DNA of 64,000 nucleotides from Pelagicoccus enzymogenes (GCF_014803405.1 NZ_JACYFG010000036.1:124001-188000); one strand, 5' to 3'; positions 26,328-35,929 are shown, counted from the stretch's first letter. The notes: generated by a model from the letters alone, not told the origin. Made by a program: numbers and translations.

Positions 26328-27470
26328 TTATAGGCAAAATTCGTTCTCGATGCGTTCCGTGTGCTGGCCCACTCGCGGAGCCCCCAGTGGGGACTTGAAT
26401 CGCTCTCCGTCGATAGTAATCGGGCAGCGCGTCGTCTTCAAAGTCGGTCCGCCTTCACGCGTCACATCCTGCACGAAGTCGAGCGACTGAAAGGCTTCGG
26501 TCTCCCACAGACGCGGCCACGAGAGCACATCCGCGCACCAAAAGTCAGCTGCTTCCAGAACCGCTAGCCAGCTGCAAGTCGGCTTTCCTTTCAAGTGCGC
26601 TGCAAGCACTCGCTTGATCTCGTCGCGTTGCGAAAACCAAGTTTCAGCGTCTTCGTAGGCCTCAAGAGCCGCGCAGCCGATCAGCTTCCCAAGCGTCACG
26701 ATCGACCCCATCGCCAGGGCAAGGTAGCCGTCCTGCGTTTGATAAATTCCGTATGGAGCTCCTAGATAGGCGTGCCCGTTATTTACCGCGCTGCGACGAG
26801 GCTCCCGTCCGCCATCATTCAGGTAGGTCGTCGTCACTTCAAACTGCAGATCGAGCACAGACTCCAGCAAGCTAACTTCTACCAGCCCCCCTGTGCCGCT
26901 GATGCCACGGCGAACCAAAGTCGCCAAAATTCCCTGGACCAGGTGGGCGCTAGCAGTCAAGTCTGCCACCGCCAGCCCGAAGGGCATGGGTGGTTGGTCC
27001 GCATTTCCATTCAGCCAAACCAAACCCGACAAGGCCTGAGCCAATAGATCTTGTCCTGGCTTACCCACCCACGGCCCTTCATTTCCATATCCAGAAACAA
27101 CACTGTATACAATTTTTGGATTCAGCTCGCGGCAAACCTCGTAGCCAAGACCAATGCGGTCCATCACGCCTGGACGGAAATTTTGAATGAGCACGTCAGC
27201 CCGAGCTATCAGGGCCTTCACCTTCTGCAAGTCCGCCGGATCCTTAAGGTTCGCCGCATAGCTTTGCTTATTCCGGTTGATCGAGTGAAACAGGGTGCTG
27301 TCTCCATCCAAAGCAAGGTCGGAAATGTAGAGCTGGCGACAAATGTCACCACTCCCCGGTCGTTCGATTTTGATAACGCGAGCCCCTAGGTCAGCGAGGC
27401 GCGTCGCTGCCCACGGTCCCGCGAGAAACTGGGAAAAGTCTAAGACTAAAAGGCCTTCAAGTGGTTTCAT
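26328..27470 (-). CDS. CaiB/BaiF family (class III) CoA-transferase
   Basis: A 380-residue protein with the family N-terminus [72 protein letters not shown] and SGYGNEGPW are canonical; the catalytic Asp is in [11 protein letters not shown]. It is 15 bp from the RhaT start and 100 bp from the upstream binding-protein-like gene. With MaoC and an IclR regulator nearby, it suggests activation of an organic acid as CoA ester. The acid is unknown. Confidence 0.88.
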   Translation of the reverse strand: MKPLEGLLVLDFSQFLAGPWAATRLADLGARVIKIERPGSGDICRQLYISDLALDGDSTLFHSINRNKQSYAANLKDPADLQKVKALIARADVLIQNFRPGVMDRIGLGYEVCRELNPKIVYSVVSGYGNEGPWVGKPGQDLLAQALSGLVWLNGNADQPPMPFGLAVADLTASAHLVQGILATLVRRGISGTGGLVEVSLLESVLDLQFEVTTTYLNDGGREPRRSAVNNGHAYLGAPYGIYQTQDGYLALAMGSIVTLGKLIGCAALEAYEDAETWFSQRDEIKRVLAAHLKGKPTCSWLAVLEAADFWCADVLSWPRLWETEAFQSLDFVQDVTREGGPTLKTTRCPITIDGERFKSPLGAPRVGQHTERIENEFCL

Positions 27471-27497
27471 CTACTAAAAATCAATACGATCAAATTC

Positions 27498-27524
27498 GTA
27501 GGGCTGCCGCTTGCGGCACGCCGC
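27498..27524. repeat. GC-rich palindrome (REP-like) between two genes
   Basis: The stem TGCCGC-TT-GCGGCA at 27505-27518 follows a GTAGGG head. It lies in the 99-bp gap between the binding-protein-like gene and the CoA-transferase gene. The head resembles the GTAGGA of other REP elements here, but the body differs. Confidence 0.5.
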
Positions 27525-27569
27525 ATTGCAGGACAAATCCCAGTTCACTCCATAAGTCAGGAGACACCA

Positions 27570-28727
27570 TCAACGCCCCTCCGCCAGAGTTTCCCGATAA
27601 AGAGCATCCAACTTCCGCAAACACTCCTCTCGTTCCATTTCGCCCCGCAACCCTGCGTGTAAAACCGGTCCCCCTTCTTCTTGGAAACGCGTATAGCCGC
27701 AATACCGGGGACGCTGATAAGCCCGATCCAAAACCGGCAAGGTATCCACCAGATAGTTACCGTTCAACTGATTGCCAAGTGCGTCCAACCACGCCGCCCG
27801 GTGTCCCGGTTGCCCGCCTGCGGGCGTGCCCAAACAACGCTGCACCTCTCCGGAAGCAGCGTATTCCACGTAAGAGCAAACCACCTCTAAGTGCTTCGTC
27901 TGCGACGAAATCGCGAGCCCGGTCCCACCCAATGTCGTCGACAATGCCTGTCCTCTCCAAAGAGGCGGCTCCCCGTATTTAAGGCGATGCGGAGCGTAGC
28001 CCTCCCGTGCGTAGTTAATATACCCATACGCCAAGGGACAATACGCTACCGTCTCGTTGGCGCTGCTCGCAAGCAGGTCCTGCGAGGCGATAGGATTGCG
28101 ACTCCAGCAGCCCGCATCGCAAGCGTCCAAAAGCTCGGACAAAATATCCATTGCTCCCAATCCTACTTCCTTCGATACCACTCGTTCCTCCGAGGCAAAG
28201 GGCGTTTCTCCAAGGGCCACACAGAAACTGTAAAAGTTCATTAGGCAATAAATCGGAGCTCCTGGAATCTCCACGTGCCCTCGCTTTGCCAAATCCAAAA
28301 GGTCCTCCCAGGTCCGCGGCAACTCGAGGCCAAGCCGCTCCATCAGGTCTTCGCGCCACAGCGAGACTGGAGCCGCGGCGTCGATCGCTATAGCCCATTG
28401 CCCTCCTTCGTAATAGTAGCTCTCGTGAGACCCACCCACCGAATTCGCTTTCTGGTCCCGTAAAAAATCTGCAGGCAAACAGGTTTCCAAATTCGTCAGG
28501 GTGCCGTGCTTGGCTGCGTATCCAACAAATGGATGATCAATAATCATCATGTCGTAGCGCTCTGCCAAAACTTCCACAGGATACTCTTCAAAGTCTTTGA
28601 GCGAACGTTTTTCCCAAACGATCTTCACTTCGGGGTTCAACTCCTCGAAACGCTGGGCGCTAGCAACCATCGGCAAGTAACCGCGCGAGTGGTCCCAAGT
28701 CATACCTCTTATTTCGATCTTGCTCAT
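27570..28727 (-). CDS. Solute-binding-protein fold (SBP family 1) without a signal peptide
   Basis: The start at ATG 28727 is preceded by GAGGCGAG at a proper distance and 10 bp after the upstream stop, giving 385 residues. The protein begins directly with MSKIEIRGMTWDHSRGYLPM, then RFEELNPEVKIVWEKRSLKDF, the first strand and helix of an extracellular sugar-binding protein (MalE/UgpB type); YDMMIIDHPFVGYAA and LWREDLMERLGLELPRTWEDLLDLAK are also typical. No hydrophobic leader or lipobox is present, so it should stay in the cytoplasm. No ABC permease or ATPase is adjacent. It is sandwiched between a Gfo/Idh oxidoreductase and a CaiB CoA-transferase. Function unknown. Confidence 0.75.
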   Translation of the reverse strand: MSKIEIRGMTWDHSRGYLPMVASAQRFEELNPEVKIVWEKRSLKDFEEYPVEVLAERYDMMIIDHPFVGYAAKHGTLTNLETCLPADFLRDQKANSVGGSHESYYYEGGQWAIAIDAAAPVSLWREDLMERLGLELPRTWEDLLDLAKRGHVEIPGAPIYCLMNFYSFCVALGETPFASEERVVSKEVGLGAMDILSELLDACDAGCWSRNPIASQDLLASSANETVAYCPLAYGYINYAREGYAPHRLKYGEPPLWRGQALSTTLGGTGLAISSQTKHLEVVCSYVEYAASGEVQRCLGTPAGGQPGHRAAWLDALGNQLNGNYLVDTLPVLDRAYQRPRYCGYTRFQEEGGPVLHAGLRGEMEREECLRKLDALYRETLAEGR

Positions 28728-28737
28728 TCGCTCGCCT

Positions 28738-29826
28738 CTATTCCGGAATGGGAGTTCCACCGCTTGCGTCCGATTGGTAGGACGCTTCCACCACCGCCAT
28801 CGTACGGAAGGCATCGTCGACTGATGTCGGAAGCTCATCCGTCTCTCCGTCCGCAAAGCGCATCAGGCTAGCCATGGTTCCAATGAACGCATGAGGGTAC
28901 CAACTCCCTTGCAGCTCCACGCTCTGCCACTCACTCGGATTTCCTTCTTCGTCCAATGTGCAGTACTCGAGCGCATCGGGCTCCCCCTCCGGGTAGTTCA
29001 TCAGCAAACCGAGGGTCGCCTTGATCGCTCCCTTCGTTCCTTCCCATTTCACGTAGCTCTGCTGATGCTTCAGGCCAAAATTGTGCCCGTGATTGGCGCT
29101 GATATTCGCCCGCTTCAGGTCCCCGTAATTCAAGGCAATGTTGGTTCGTGTGGAGGCTAGCTTTTCCGTGTCCGGATGTTTGACTGTTTTCGCGTACACC
29201 CCGGTCGGTTCCCCGAAAAACGAACGCACCAGATCGACGTAGTGAACACTGTGATACAAAATTTCCACGCGAGGAATTCCCTCCAAAAACGTCCAGAGGT
29301 GCCATGGCATGTAAACCGTTACCCTCACCGCCACGTCGTGCAGCTCACCGATCACCCCCTGCTCGATCAAGTCTCGCGCCGCCAATATATAGGGAGCATA
29401 GCGCAGTTGAAAGTTGACCGCCGCCTTGAGTTTCTTGCTCCGGCATAGAGCCAGAAGCGCCCGAGCTTCTTCCAGGTTTTCACCAAACGGCTTTTGCAGC
29501 AACGCAGCCGCTCCATCCGGCAAGGCTTTCAAAACCTTCATCAGGCCTGCAGCCGGGACCGCGACATCGAACACCACCTCTGCGGGATCGTGGGCACAGG
29601 CTTCCTGCAAGCTGCTGTAGACACGATCGATACCGAAATCGGCGGCCAGCCTCTCCGCCTTCTCCCGATCGATATCGTAGATTCCAATCACCTCAAATCC
29701 AGCAAGCTTGTAAGCAGGCAGGTGGGCGTCCCGCACGATTCCTCCAGCGGCCAATACGACGATCGGACGCGGTTTCTGCGGCAAGGTTGGGGTTTGGCGA
29801 GGCGGCAGGGGCATTTTTATTTGCAA
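28738..29826 (-). CDS. Gfo/Idh/MocA family oxidoreductase
   Basis: A 362-residue protein with Rossmann start IVVLAAGGIVRDAHLPAYKLAGFEVIGIYD (residues about 22-51). LLQKPFGENLEEARALL contains the conserved Lys-Pro. EILYHSVHYVDLVRSFFG carries the catalytic His. A cytosolic NAD(P)-dependent sugar or cyclitol dehydrogenase is expected. It is divergent from the IclR gene across a 57-bp gap containing a palindrome, so it is probably under IclR control together with the two genes that follow it. Confidence 0.88.
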   Translation of the reverse strand: MQIKMPLPPRQTPTLPQKPRPIVVLAAGGIVRDAHLPAYKLAGFEVIGIYDIDREKAERLAADFGIDRVYSSLQEACAHDPAEVVFDVAVPAAGLMKVLKALPDGAAALLQKPFGENLEEARALLALCRSKKLKAAVNFQLRYAPYILAARDLIEQGVIGELHDVAVRVTVYMPWHLWTFLEGIPRVEILYHSVHYVDLVRSFFGEPTGVYAKTVKHPDTEKLASTRTNIALNYGDLKRANISANHGHNFGLKHQQSYVKWEGTKGAIKATLGLLMNYPEGEPDALEYCTLDEEGNPSEWQSVELQGSWYPHAFIGTMASLMRFADGETDELPTSVDDAFRTMAVVEASYQSDASGGTPIPE

Positions 29827-29833
29827 AATGTCT

Positions 29834-29847
29834 TTTCATATACGAAA
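29834..29847. promoter_or_regulatory. Candidate IclR operator
   Basis: TTTCATATACGAAA is a 14-bp imperfect palindrome (12 of 14 symmetric) in the 57-bp divergent gap between the Gfo/Idh gene and the IclR gene. IclR regulators commonly bind short palindromes in divergent gaps; assignment is inference. Confidence 0.4.
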
Positions 29848-29883
29848 TCTTTCAAGACTTAAATACACCCTTCTTTTCGAGCG

Positions 29884-30654
29884 ATGCCTCAAGCCCCCCA
29901 ATACAAAGTACCGGCCTTGGAAAAAGGCCTCGATATCCTGGAAGCCCTCGCAGCCGACCCCATTCCGCTTTCTTTGGCGGAACTAGCGAGCCGCTTGAAT
30001 CGCAGCAGCAGCGAGCTATTCCGAATGCTCAACTGCTTGGAGCATCGCAACTACATCGAACGCGATTCCGTATCCGGTAAATACCTACTTTCCCTAAAAC
30101 TGTACGCCCTATCGCACACTCATTCGGTAATAGATCGGCTCACCCGCAGCGCTATCGGTCCGATGCAGGAACTCACCGACTCTCTTCGCGAGTCCTGTCA
30201 CCTCAGCCTCTTGGACCGCGGCCGCCTTCTGGTCGTATCCCAGGTCGAAAGCCCTTCGCCGATTCGCCTCTCCATCGAAGTGGGAGCTCGCTTCGACCCC
30301 TTGTTGACTGCCTCAGGCAGGTTGTTGCTCGCTCATAGCACCGAACCGAAACAAGCGGAACACCTGCAGCAATCCGACACTTGGAACCAGTTGTCCCCGG
30401 CAAAGCAGAAAAGAGTACGCTCCGAGCTGCAGGCCCTCTCTAAAAATTCCTCGGTGGAAGCGGAGAGCGATACGATCGAGGGGGTCATCGACCTCTCCAC
30501 GATCATCGGCAATTCGCCAAGCGGACTTCTCGCCGCCCTCACCGTGACTCGTTTCCGCAGCAAGAAAGCCCCTTCCAACAAAGCGAGCGCTGCAAAGAGC
30601 CTGCTTGAAACTGCCTCGAAAATTACCGACTCCCTCGGCCTAAACCCAAGCTAG
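29884..30654 (+). CDS. IclR-family transcriptional regulator
   Basis: A 256-residue protein with winged helix at residues about 10-65 ([53 protein letters not shown]). The C-terminal effector domain has [21 protein letters not shown] and [19 protein letters not shown]. It is divergent from the Gfo/Idh, binding-protein-like and CoA-transferase genes and 13 bp upstream of MaoC. It likely regulates both transcription units. Confidence 0.92.
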   Translation: MPQAPQYKVPALEKGLDILEALAADPIPLSLAELASRLNRSSSELFRMLNCLEHRNYIERDSVSGKYLLSLKLYALSHTHSVIDRLTRSAIGPMQELTDSLRESCHLSLLDRGRLLVVSQVESPSPIRLSIEVGARFDPLLTASGRLLLAHSTEPKQAEHLQQSDTWNQLSPAKQKRVRSELQALSKNSSVEAESDTIEGVIDLSTIIGNSPSGLLAALTVTRFRSKKAPSNKASAAKSLLETASKITDSLGLNPS

Positions 30655-30667
30655 GCATACCAAACCC

Positions 30668-31105
30668 ATGAAAACTCTATTCTTCGAAGACTACGAACTC
30701 GGCCATTGCCGCATCTCTACCGGCCGCACGATCACCGAGACCGACATCGTCATGCACGCGGGTCAAACCGGCGACTTTTACCCGCATCATATGGACGCGG
30801 AATGGTGCAAGACCCAGGACTTCAAGCAACGCATCGCCCATGGAACGCTCATCTTCAGCGTCGCCGTCGGCCAAACCGCGGGCGAAATCAACCCAGAGGC
30901 CTTTTCCTACGGATACGACAAGATCCGCTTCATAAAGCCAGTTTTCATCGGCGACACCATCACTTCGAAATGCTCAATCAAGGAGAAGAAAGACGACCCT
31001 AAGCGCCCTGATTTCGGGCAGGTCATCGAGCTCGTCGAAGCCATCAACCAAAACGGAAAAACCGTCCTCGTCGCCGAACACGTGCTCTTGGTGAAAAAGA
31101 AGTAG
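30668..31105 (+). CDS. MaoC-like hot-dog-fold hydratase/dehydratase
   Basis: A 145-residue single hot-dog domain: [42 protein letters not shown]. The catalytic Asp-x(4)-His pattern is visible as GDFYPHHMD, and [16 protein letters not shown] is the second signature. The family hydrates enoyl-CoA or beta-methylmalyl/mesaconyl-CoA-type substrates. With the CaiB transferase it implies a CoA-dependent branch of acid catabolism. Its TAG stop lies in the head of a REP element. Confidence 0.88.
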   Translation: MKTLFFEDYELGHCRISTGRTITETDIVMHAGQTGDFYPHHMDAEWCKTQDFKQRIAHGTLIFSVAVGQTAGEINPEAFSYGYDKIRFIKPVFIGDTITSKCSIKEKKDDPKRPDFGQVIELVEAINQNGKTVLVAEHVLLVKKK

Positions 31106-31126
31106 GAGTCGACCTTGGTCGCGATT
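31102..31126 (+). repeat. REP-like palindrome overlapping the MaoC stop
   Basis: GTAGGAGTCGACCTTGGTCG plus CGATT matches the REP head and body seen elsewhere here; GCGACC-type stem pairs GACC with GGTC. The TAG at 31103-31105 is the MaoC stop codon. Confidence 0.75.
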
Positions 31127-31128
31127 TT

Positions 31129-31158
31129 AACTTTTCACCCTTCAACCTTCATCCATTC
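31129..31158 (+). repeat. Degenerate 7-bp tandem array (consensus ACCCTTC)
   Basis: Consecutive units ACTTTTC, ACCCTTC, AACCTTC and ATCCATT run between the REP element and the GTG start of the GH106 gene. It lies 3' of MaoC. Four imperfect units; the biological role is unknown. Confidence 0.6.
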
Positions 31159-31164
31159 TCTCCC

Positions 31165-33984
31165 GTGCCCCATCTCTCCCGCCGTCGCTTTCTCGAATTA
31201 AGCTCAATCACTGGCCTTGGCCTCCTCCTCGCCCCCATCGCTTGCACACGCAGCCCCAAGGCCGCCACAGCGTCCGTCTTTGCCAAGGCCTTCGCGAATC
31301 CACCGCGCCCCTACCAGCCAAAATTTCGCTGGTGGTGGCCTCATGGACTGGTCGATCCGCAACAAATCCGCCGGGAGATCAACGCGATGGCGGACGCTGG
31401 ATTTGGAGGAGCAGAGATCGCGGACGTGCATCACAGCGCCCGCGGTGTCGACCTCCATGCCGACACCCACGGATGGGGCACCGCGCCATGGCGAGATGCC
31501 GTGCAAGCCGCCCTTGAGCAAGCGAAGGAGCGCGGCATGAGCATCGACCACTCCATCGGCCCCAGCTGGCCTGCTGCTAGCAACCAAATCACACCCGACA
31601 GCGATGCCGCCTGCAAGGAGCTCGCGACTGCCACGACCGTTCTAGACGCGGGCGAAGCTTTTGACGGCCCCGTCCCCCCGCCCGCGTCCCAACCACACAA
31701 AGGCGTGGAGAAGCAAACTCTTCAATACGTGCAAGCGATTCGGACAGTCGACGGCACCGACCTGAAAGCGAAGGAAGTGGCCGTGCACGGGGACTCCCTA
31801 ATCGATCTCAGCAGTCAAGTATCCAACGATCACTTACAATGGACCGCTCCATCAGAGGGCACGTGGATCCTCATCTCCTACTGGCTTCGAGGATCCGGCC
31901 AACAACCGGAAGGCGGGCCGCATACCTCGCCCGAATCCTACGTAGTCGATCACTTTAGCCAAAAGGGAACTGATGCCGTCATAGCACTTTGGAAGAAAAG
32001 CGTCCTCACAGCCCCCATCAAAAAACTGATGAGGGAAGTTGGCGGCAATCTATTCGAGGACTCCATCGAAATGGAAACCAAGGAAACGGTGTGGACTCCT
32101 CGCATCCTCGAGGAATTCGAAGAGCGACGCGGCTACTCCGCCCTGCCCTACCTGCCTATCATCGTCGAAAAGAAAGAGGATCCAATATTCGAATACGTCG
32201 ATTTCGACGCTCGCCATATCTGGCACGACTGGTGGCAAACGCTCTCGGAACTCTTCCTTGAAAACCATTTTACCGCCCTCAAGCAGTGGGCGAACTCCCT
32301 TGGACTGGGATTTCGCGGTCAACCCTACGGGCTGAAAACGGATGCCGTGCGAGCCGCTGCCACCCTCGACATCGCCGAGGGAGAATCGCTCGGCTTCAAG
32401 AACCTCGACGACTACCGCTCGCTAGCCGGCGGCCGCGACATGGGCGGCCGCAAGATCCTCTCTAATGAAGCAGGAGCCTTCCAAGGCCTCGCCTATTCCA
32501 CGACATGGAAACGCGTTCTTAAGAAACTGAATCCTCAATTCGCCGCCGGGGTCAACCAAACCGTATTGCACGGCTTCTCCTACGCTGAAGCTCCGGGCGC
32601 CAACTGGCCGGGCTTTTCCGCATTCACTCCCTACGGCGGCGGGCCCGGCTATTCCGAGTCCTGGGGCCCACGCCAGCCGAGTTGGGAGCATATCACCGAC
32701 ATCTCTGGCTACTTTTCACGTGTCCACTATCTGCTGCAACAGGGGCAACCGCAAATCGACATCGCTTTCCTCCGTCAAAAGGGCTATGCCGGATCAGGTT
32801 TCGGCGCTCCTTGGTTTTCCAAGGAAGGCGTATCCGTCGGCTGGACACACGAATTCATTTCTCCCTCAACCCTTGAGCTCCCAACCGCAACCGTTCGAAA
32901 CGGACTGCTCGCCCCCGACGGCCCCGCCTTCCAAGCGCTCGTCTTTGAAGGCGATGCCTTCCACGGACGGAAGTGCACTTTTGAACTCCCCGCCGCTCGC
33001 CGTCTTCTCGAGCTGGCCGAAGCCGGCCTGCCCATACTCGCCATCGGCGACTGGACTCAGCCCACCAGTTCCGGCCGACCCAATCCGGCAGACGACGCAA
33101 CGCTCCGAGAGATCTTTGCCAGGATCCTCGAGCAAGACAATGTCGTCATGGTTCCAAGCCGTGGATACATCGAACAAGGACTTGAGAATCTTGGCATTAA
33201 GCCACGGATCTCACACAGCAAAGCCAACATCGTGCATGCCGAACGCCGCACCGCGGATGGTCGTTGGTTCTACTTCTGCAACCAGTCCAGCGAAGGCTCC
33301 TCGGCGGCAACCGTACAGGTTCCACTGGCCGACGGACCCAACCATCCCCATCATCTCGATCTCTGGACAGGCGAAATCACACAGATGCAAAACTTGGAGG
33401 CGATCGACGGCAAACTCCAGATAAAGCTACCACTGGAGCCAAACGGTAGCCTCGCCTTCTGCATCACCAATACCCCCCTCACCCACAAGGAACGCGATAC
33501 AAATCCGGTCGATAATTCCACCATCATCAACTCGCTCCCTCTCCGAAACTGGAAGCTTTCAGTGGAGAGTTGGCTCCCCGGCGACAGCCCCAGCTCTACC
33601 CGCAAGGAAGTCGCCTCGATCCCTCTGGAGCACCCCCAGCCCTGGAGCGAAATCGAAACCTTTGCCAACGATTCCGGGATCGGCACCTACGAATGCACTT
33701 TCGACGCGAGCGAGGAAATGGCGAATTCTCCACGAGCTGGACTGATGTGGGAAGAAGCGTTCGACACGCTTCGCATATCGCTCAACGGCAAGACGCTGCC
33801 GCCGTGCAATCTCCTCCGCAACACGACGCAACTCAAGGGATTCTTGGTCGAGGGGACAAACACCCTGCGTATAGAAACAAGCTCCACGCTCATAAACCGC
33901 CTCCGCGTTTCCGATCCTAAAGTCTACCAAATCGCACGACGCCAAGCCTACGGAGTCAGCGGCCCCGTGCAGTTGCTTTGGTGA
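31165..33984 (+). CDS. GH106-family alpha-L-rhamnosidase, Tat-exported
   Basis: A 939-residue protein with a GTG start. A twin-arginine leader (SRRRFLELSSITGLGLLLAPIAC, with Cys near the cleavage point, possibly a lipobox) exports it. FRWWWPHGLVDPQQIRREINAMADAGFGGAEIADVHH is the N-terminal GH106 motif. NLFEDSIEMETKETVWTP, ILSNEAGAFQG and ISGYFSRVHYLLQQGQPQIDIAFLRQKG match the catalytic and linker regions of the family. The C-terminal about 200 residues form a beta-sandwich. GH106 enzymes remove alpha-L-rhamnose from rhamnogalacturonans. It sits next to the IclR cluster but has its own start region. Confidence 0.87.
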   Translation: MPHLSRRRFLELSSITGLGLLLAPIACTRSPKAATASVFAKAFANPPRPYQPKFRWWWPHGLVDPQQIRREINAMADAGFGGAEIADVHHSARGVDLHADTHGWGTAPWRDAVQAALEQAKERGMSIDHSIGPSWPAASNQITPDSDAACKELATATTVLDAGEAFDGPVPPPASQPHKGVEKQTLQYVQAIRTVDGTDLKAKEVAVHGDSLIDLSSQVSNDHLQWTAPSEGTWILISYWLRGSGQQPEGGPHTSPESYVVDHFSQKGTDAVIALWKKSVLTAPIKKLMREVGGNLFEDSIEMETKETVWTPRILEEFEERRGYSALPYLPIIVEKKEDPIFEYVDFDARHIWHDWWQTLSELFLENHFTALKQWANSLGLGFRGQPYGLKTDAVRAAATLDIAEGESLGFKNLDDYRSLAGGRDMGGRKILSNEAGAFQGLAYSTTWKRVLKKLNPQFAAGVNQTVLHGFSYAEAPGANWPGFSAFTPYGGGPGYSESWGPRQPSWEHITDISGYFSRVHYLLQQGQPQIDIAFLRQKGYAGSGFGAPWFSKEGVSVGWTHEFISPSTLELPTATVRNGLLAPDGPAFQALVFEGDAFHGRKCTFELPAARRLLELAEAGLPILAIGDWTQPTSSGRPNPADDATLREIFARILEQDNVVMVPSRGYIEQGLENLGIKPRISHSKANIVHAERRTADGRWFYFCNQSSEGSSAATVQVPLADGPNHPHHLDLWTGEITQMQNLEAIDGKLQIKLPLEPNGSLAFCITNTPLTHKERDTNPVDNSTIINSLPLRNWKLSVESWLPGDSPSSTRKEVASIPLEHPQPWSEIETFANDSGIGTYECTFDASEEMANSPRAGLMWEEAFDTLRISLNGKTLPPCNLLRNTTQLKGFLVEGTNTLRIETSSTLINRLRVSDPKVYQIARRQAYGVSGPVQLLW

Positions 33985-34018
33985 TCAGGCGACCATCTCT
34001 TAGCTCGAATCATTTTTT

Positions 34019-34079
34019 GTGGGAAGCGCATTGCGCCGCGATTTCACAGCCTTGATCGCGGCGCAAGGCCGCTTCCTAC
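34019..34079. repeat. Full REP-type inverted pair
   Basis: Two opposed REP units: GTGGGAAGCGCATTGCGCCG (34019 onward) and, inverted, the GCAAGGCCGCTTCCTAC end at 34079, with stem GCGCCGCGAT / ATCGCGGCGC. It lies 3' of the GH106 gene and 3' of the convergent AraC gene. The arms share the GTAGGAAGCG head with 52060-52122. Confidence 0.85.
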
Positions 34080-34133
34080 TTGAATTTCAGCTTCGAGAAA
34101 AGAGAACGTCACCGAGCAAGTACCTCTATAGCA

Positions 34134-34955
34134 TCAATTCCCCCTTCTCCCCTCCGAAGGGGCCTTTCCTGTCATCTTTACATGAATACGATAAAATTGG
34201 GTGTAACTCCCGAACCCAGCCGCCAGGGAAGCTTCTAGCATATTCATGCTGCCACCCGCGCCGTAAAGTTCCTTGAACTTACGAAATCGTTGTTCGCTGC
34301 GATAATCCGAAAGGGCCTGTCCCATCTGCTGCTTGAAGAGGCGACTCAAGTGCTCAGAAGACATTCCTACTTGCCGAGCAAGCCCTGACAGCGAACGTAT
34401 CGCCGGATCCCTACACAAGGACAGGGCCGCCTTAAAAACACCAGGATGCAAGGCCTCCGACCTCAGCGATTCAGAATCCCTGCCTAAGGTTTCCTGCCAG
34501 GCGCTCAGCAACAAATAACGAATACTTGCATTGAATAGGTCCGCGTTTTCAGAAAACGCCCGCCCCGCCCTTTCGCAGAGATCTCGCAGCGACTCAAAAG
34601 CAGCGAGACTAAGTTGAGTGAATACGCGTCTGAGCGGTTCCGCACGACGCAATTCCCTGAATTCATCCGTTTTGCAGGCCCGATCCAACAAGCCGGGCCG
34701 GAAAACGTACACCCACATCTGAAAATCTTCGGAACTTCCTGATAGAGCGTGGTTTTGAGAAGGAAAAAGCCAAAGCAGGGTTCCCTGCCTCATGCTCACC
34801 CGCTCTCCATCGATCAGGTACTCAGCAGCGCCTCCCACCACCAGATTGAGCTCCAACTCATCGTGCCGGTGAAGCGAGCCGTCACCTCGAGTCGTTCCTT
34901 CGATCCAATACGCTCGCCCCTCGAGCTGCTCCTCTATTTCCAGCGATTCCTTCAT
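34134..34955 (-). CDS. AraC-family transcriptional regulator
   Basis: A 273-residue protein with N-terminal cupin (HRHDELELNLVVGGAAEYLIDGERVSMRQGTLLWLFPSQNHAL) and C-terminal double helix-turn-helix (SLSGLARQVGMSSEHLSRLFKQQMGQALSDYRSEQRFRKF, then MLEASLAAGFGSYTQFYRIHVKMTGKAP). It is divergent from the PhyH dioxygenase gene across a 97-bp gap with a perfect palindrome. Sugar-responsive regulation of that pair of genes is likely. Confidence 0.92.
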   Translation of the reverse strand: MKESLEIEEQLEGRAYWIEGTTRGDGSLHRHDELELNLVVGGAAEYLIDGERVSMRQGTLLWLFPSQNHALSGSSEDFQMWVYVFRPGLLDRACKTDEFRELRRAEPLRRVFTQLSLAAFESLRDLCERAGRAFSENADLFNASIRYLLLSAWQETLGRDSESLRSEALHPGVFKAALSLCRDPAIRSLSGLARQVGMSSEHLSRLFKQQMGQALSDYRSEQRFRKFKELYGAGGSMNMLEASLAAGFGSYTQFYRIHVKMTGKAPSEGRRGN

Positions 34956-34988
34956 CCGGCAACAATATCAAATTATGCAATGTATTTC

Positions 34989-35007
34989 CTTTCATACGCA
35001 ATGAAAG
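34989..35007. promoter_or_regulatory. Candidate operator in AraC/PhyH divergent gap
   Basis: CTTTCAT-ACGCA-ATGAAAG is a perfect 7-bp inverted repeat with a 5-bp centre, between the AraC start (34955) and the PhyH start (35053). Position and symmetry suggest a binding site, though AraC proteins more often use direct repeats. Confidence 0.45.
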
Positions 35008-35052
35008 AAAACCGCAAATTCGCTACGCTTATGCCTGATTGGAACACCGCTT

Positions 35053-35868
35053 ATGAACTCATCTACCCTTACCCCTCTGATCACTGAAGATCACATTCGC
35101 CAATATCAGGAAGAAGGCTACTTCATCCTCGAAAAGGTTCTCGATCCCGAAACCGTGGAAAAGCTCCGCGACTTCAGCGGACGAGAGATCGACCGCATGC
35201 ACGGCCTGATGGACGAGCAAGGCACCGACGTCATCGGCCTCAACCGCCGCAACAGCCGCTACTTCATTCCCCATTCCTATCGCGAGGACGAAGCCGTCTA
35301 CAACTACGCATTCGGCGATATCATGAGCCAAATCTGCCAGGCGACGATCGGGCAGACCGCTAACCTTTTCCTCGACCAATGGGTCATCAAAGCCGCCGAG
35401 AAAGGATCCACCTTTTCCTGGCACCAAGATTCTGGATACATCGAATTTCCCCACGATCCCTACGTCACTTGCTGGACCGCGCTGGACGACGTGACCGAGG
35501 AAAACGGAACCGTCTATCTCCTTCCCTATTCTTCCATCGGCATCAAGACCCGAGTCGATCACATCAAGGACCCTGAAGTGAACGACAAGGTCGGCTACTT
35601 CGGCAAGGATCCCGGGATCCCTGTCATCGTTCCTGCCGGGAGTGTTGCCGTGTTCTCGTCGGTTTGCTTCCATCGCTCCGGATCGAACACCACCCCAAAC
35701 TTGCGTCGTGTATTGCTCACCCAATACAGCAAGGACGCCATCGAAAATCCTTGGACTGGCAAGCAATCACTCAACTGCATCCCCTTCCTCAAGAACGGAA
35801 AAAAGGCTGACCCCGGTTTCGAGGAGGCTAAAACGATTCGCTTCGAAGACGACGGAAAGTTCGACTGA
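35053..35868 (+). CDS. Phytanoyl-CoA dioxygenase (PhyH) family protein
   Basis: A 271-residue Fe(II)/2-oxoglutarate oxygenase fold. IRQYQEEGYFILEKVLDPETVEKLR is the usual N-terminus, WHQDSGYIE provides the HxD iron ligands, FHRSGSNTTPNLRRVLL provides the distal His and the 2-oxoglutarate-binding Arg. It is followed by the isomerase-like gene 62 bp downstream with a small hairpin (35882-35902) between them. Members in sugar gene clusters are usually uncharacterised; the substrate is unknown. Confidence 0.87.
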   Translation: MNSSTLTPLITEDHIRQYQEEGYFILEKVLDPETVEKLRDFSGREIDRMHGLMDEQGTDVIGLNRRNSRYFIPHSYREDEAVYNYAFGDIMSQICQATIGQTANLFLDQWVIKAAEKGSTFSWHQDSGYIEFPHDPYVTCWTALDDVTEENGTVYLLPYSSIGIKTRVDHIKDPEVNDKVGYFGKDPGIPVIVPAGSVAVFSSVCFHRSGSNTTPNLRRVLLTQYSKDAIENPWTGKQSLNCIPFLKNGKKADPGFEEAKTIRFEDDGKFD

Positions 35869-35881
35869 TCCACAGCTCTGG

Positions 35882-35902
35882 GACGCGTTCCCCGAACGCG
35901 TC
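35882..35902. repeat. Short perfect hairpin
   Basis: GACGCGTTC-CCC-GAACGCGTC has a 9-bp perfect stem and a 3-nt loop, 14 bp after the PhyH stop and 28 bp before the next start. There is only a short T run (TTT) after it, so it may attenuate or stabilise mRNA rather than terminate. Confidence 0.55.
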
Positions 35903-35929
35903 TCCTTTGTTTCCAGCCACCCGACTCCA

